In this document: positions 5,620 through 6,353 of the stretch, piece by piece | How positions within the stretch are numbered: the stretch's first letter is position 1 | How the letters are laid out: each line of letters opens with the position of its first letter | From: Actinomycetota bacterium | GTDB lineage: Bacteria > Actinomycetota > Thermoleophilia > UBA2241 | Assembly: GCA_003158705.1 (NCBI GenBank) | Contig: PMKX01000195.1 | Span: 1 to 6,353 of the forward strand | Length of the DNA: 6,353 bases | Direction of reading: 5' to 3' | Translations under genes and position numbers: made by a program | Notes under the pieces: generated by a model | The model's input: only the letters and a program-made list of their open reading frames with translations | Told to the model about the DNA's origin: nothing | Database searches by the model: none

Positions 5620-6353
5620 CAGGCCACCATGCGGGCGACGGCGCGCGCCGCCCGCTCGCTGATGCGCGGCGGAACGACGATCTCGTTGAGGCCTTCGTCG
5701 AGGGCCTCGATCGCCTTCTCGAGCGTGGTGAGCTTCATGTTGGGGCAAACGGCGTTCAGCGTCGCGGCCACGAAACGCCGGTCGGGATAGTCCTGGTGCA
5801 GACGATGGAGCAGGCCGGTCTCCGTGGCGACGATGTACTCGCGAGCGTCGTCGCCGGCCGGGAAGCGCAGCATGCCGGACGTGCTGGTGACCACGTCGGC
5901 CAAGTCGAGCACGGCTCGGGGACACTCCGGATGGGCCATGACCTTGGCTGGCGGGTGCTCGGCCTTGCGCGCCTGGATGTCGTCGGCGGTGATGTCGGCG
6001 TGCACGTGGCAGAAGCCGTCCCAGAGGATCATCTCGCGACCGGTCTCGCGCATCACCCAGTCGCCCAGGTTCTTGTCGGGCACGAAGATGATCGGCTGCC
6101 GGGCGGGCACACGACGCACGATCTGCACCGCGTTCGAGCTCGTGCAGCAGACGTCCGATTCTGCCTTGACGGCCGCCGACGTGTTGACGTAGGCGACTAC
6201 GACGGCACCCGGATGTTCGGCTTTGAGGGCGCGCAGACGCTCCGGCGTCACCATGTTGGCCATGGGACAGCCGGCACGGGGGTCGGGCATGAGCACGGTC
6301 TTGTGCGGCGAGAGGATCTTGGCGGTCTCAGCCATGAAGTGCACGCCGCAGAA
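5619..6353 (-). CDS. nadA: Quinolinate synthase NadA, N-terminus cut by window edge
   Basis: NadA condenses iminoaspartate (from NadB) with dihydroxyacetone phosphate to give quinolinate, using an oxygen-sensitive [4Fe-4S] cluster in the cytoplasm. The reading frame is open to the window edge; 244 residues are visible, beginning FCGVHFMAETAKILSP, and by comparison with the short NadA form of about 300 residues roughly 50-60 are missing. Counting from the first visible residue, the three cluster cysteines are C29 (AGCPMANM), C115 (WDGFCHVH) and C203 (NAVCPNMK). Their spacing of 86 and 88 matches the compact Thermotoga-type enzyme. Other family motifs are YVNTSAAVKAESD (55-67), TSSNAV (71-76), PDKNLG (92-97), HPEC (141-144) and TSTSGM (156-161). 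A GTG at 6344 is in frame but cannot be the start because homology continues upstream. The stop is TGA, 11 nt before nadB, so the two are surely co-transcribed. Identity is not in doubt; the true start and promoter are outside the window. Confidence 0.97.
   Translation of the reverse strand, partial: FCGVHFMAETAKILSPHKTVLMPDPRAGCPMANMVTPERLRALKAEHPGAVVVAYVNTSAAVKAESDVCCTSSNAVQIVRRVPARQPIIFVPDKNLGDWVMRETGREMILWDGFCHVHADITADDIQARKAEHPPAKVMAHPECPRAVLDLADVVTSTSGMLRFPAGDDAREYIVATETGLLHRLHQDYPDRRFVAATLNAVCPNMKLTTLEKAIEALDEGLNEIVVPPRISERAARAVARMVA

Noticed and set aside
2448..5790. Very long plus-strand open frames (2448-4136 and 4030-5790) antisense to nadB, nadC and coaX.
   Set aside because: They lie opposite well-conserved genes, their translations are low-complexity mixtures rich in Arg, Ala, His and Gly without any domain, and such frames are expected opposite GC-rich genes.
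6345..6353. The cysteine in the first visible residues of NadA (FCGV) as an Fe-S ligand.
   Set aside because: E. coli NadA has a non-cysteine residue at this place; the three cysteines at visible residues 29, 115 and 203 have the family spacing and motifs, so this one is incidental.
1..6353. Mobile element, CRISPR array, RNA gene, toxin-antitoxin or defence system.
   Set aside because: Both strands are filled by seven housekeeping genes; no transposase, integrase, regular repeats, tRNA-like fold or unassigned coding space remains.

Overview
The window is a compact, GC-rich block of bacterial housekeeping genes, all on the minus strand. In transcription order (high to low coordinates) they are nadA (5' end outside the window), nadB, nadC, coaX, a dusB-like tRNA-dihydrouridine synthase gene, greA and lysS (3' end outside the window). 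Codon third positions are mostly G or C. The coaX product has a DFGTSTNFD phosphate loop and a GGAIAPGIE-type stretch like those of actinobacterial type III pantothenate kinases. The order coaX, dus, greA, lysS is a known neighbourhood in Gram-positive lineages. I infer an actinobacterium, possibly a deep-branching one such as Thermoleophilia; the phylum is a moderate-confidence inference and the class a guess.

From 6353 to 3144 lies the complete de novo route from aspartate to nicotinate mononucleotide. NadB oxidises L-aspartate to iminoaspartate, the [4Fe-4S] enzyme NadA condenses it with dihydroxyacetone phosphate to quinolinate, and NadC converts quinolinate plus PRPP to nicotinate mononucleotide. 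The genes are tightly packed: 11 nt between nadA and nadB, an 8-nt overlap of nadB with nadC, and 3 nt between nadC and coaX. CoaX makes 4'-phosphopantothenate, the first step from pantothenate to CoA, so the cluster joins NAD and CoA supply. All three Fe-S cysteines of NadA and the expected catalytic residues of NadB, NadC and CoaX are visible.

A 36-nt gap leads to the dus gene (2330-1362), which makes dihydrouridine in tRNA. Then comes the only real intergenic space (1361-1261, 101 nt). It carries a good sigma70-type promoter with a perfect TATAAT, then a leader of about 60 nt with possible alternative hairpins, then a strong Shine-Dalgarno sequence before a GTG start of greA. greA (transcript cleavage factor) and lysS (lysyl-tRNA synthetase), 10 nt apart, therefore look like a separate gene-expression unit that may also receive read-through from the nad-coaX-dus operon.

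I see no mobile element, CRISPR array, RNA gene, defence system or recognisable new system. The second-look points are the greA promoter and leader, the divergent Dus motifs, and small points about starts and stops. No stretch over 300 bases lacks a gene.
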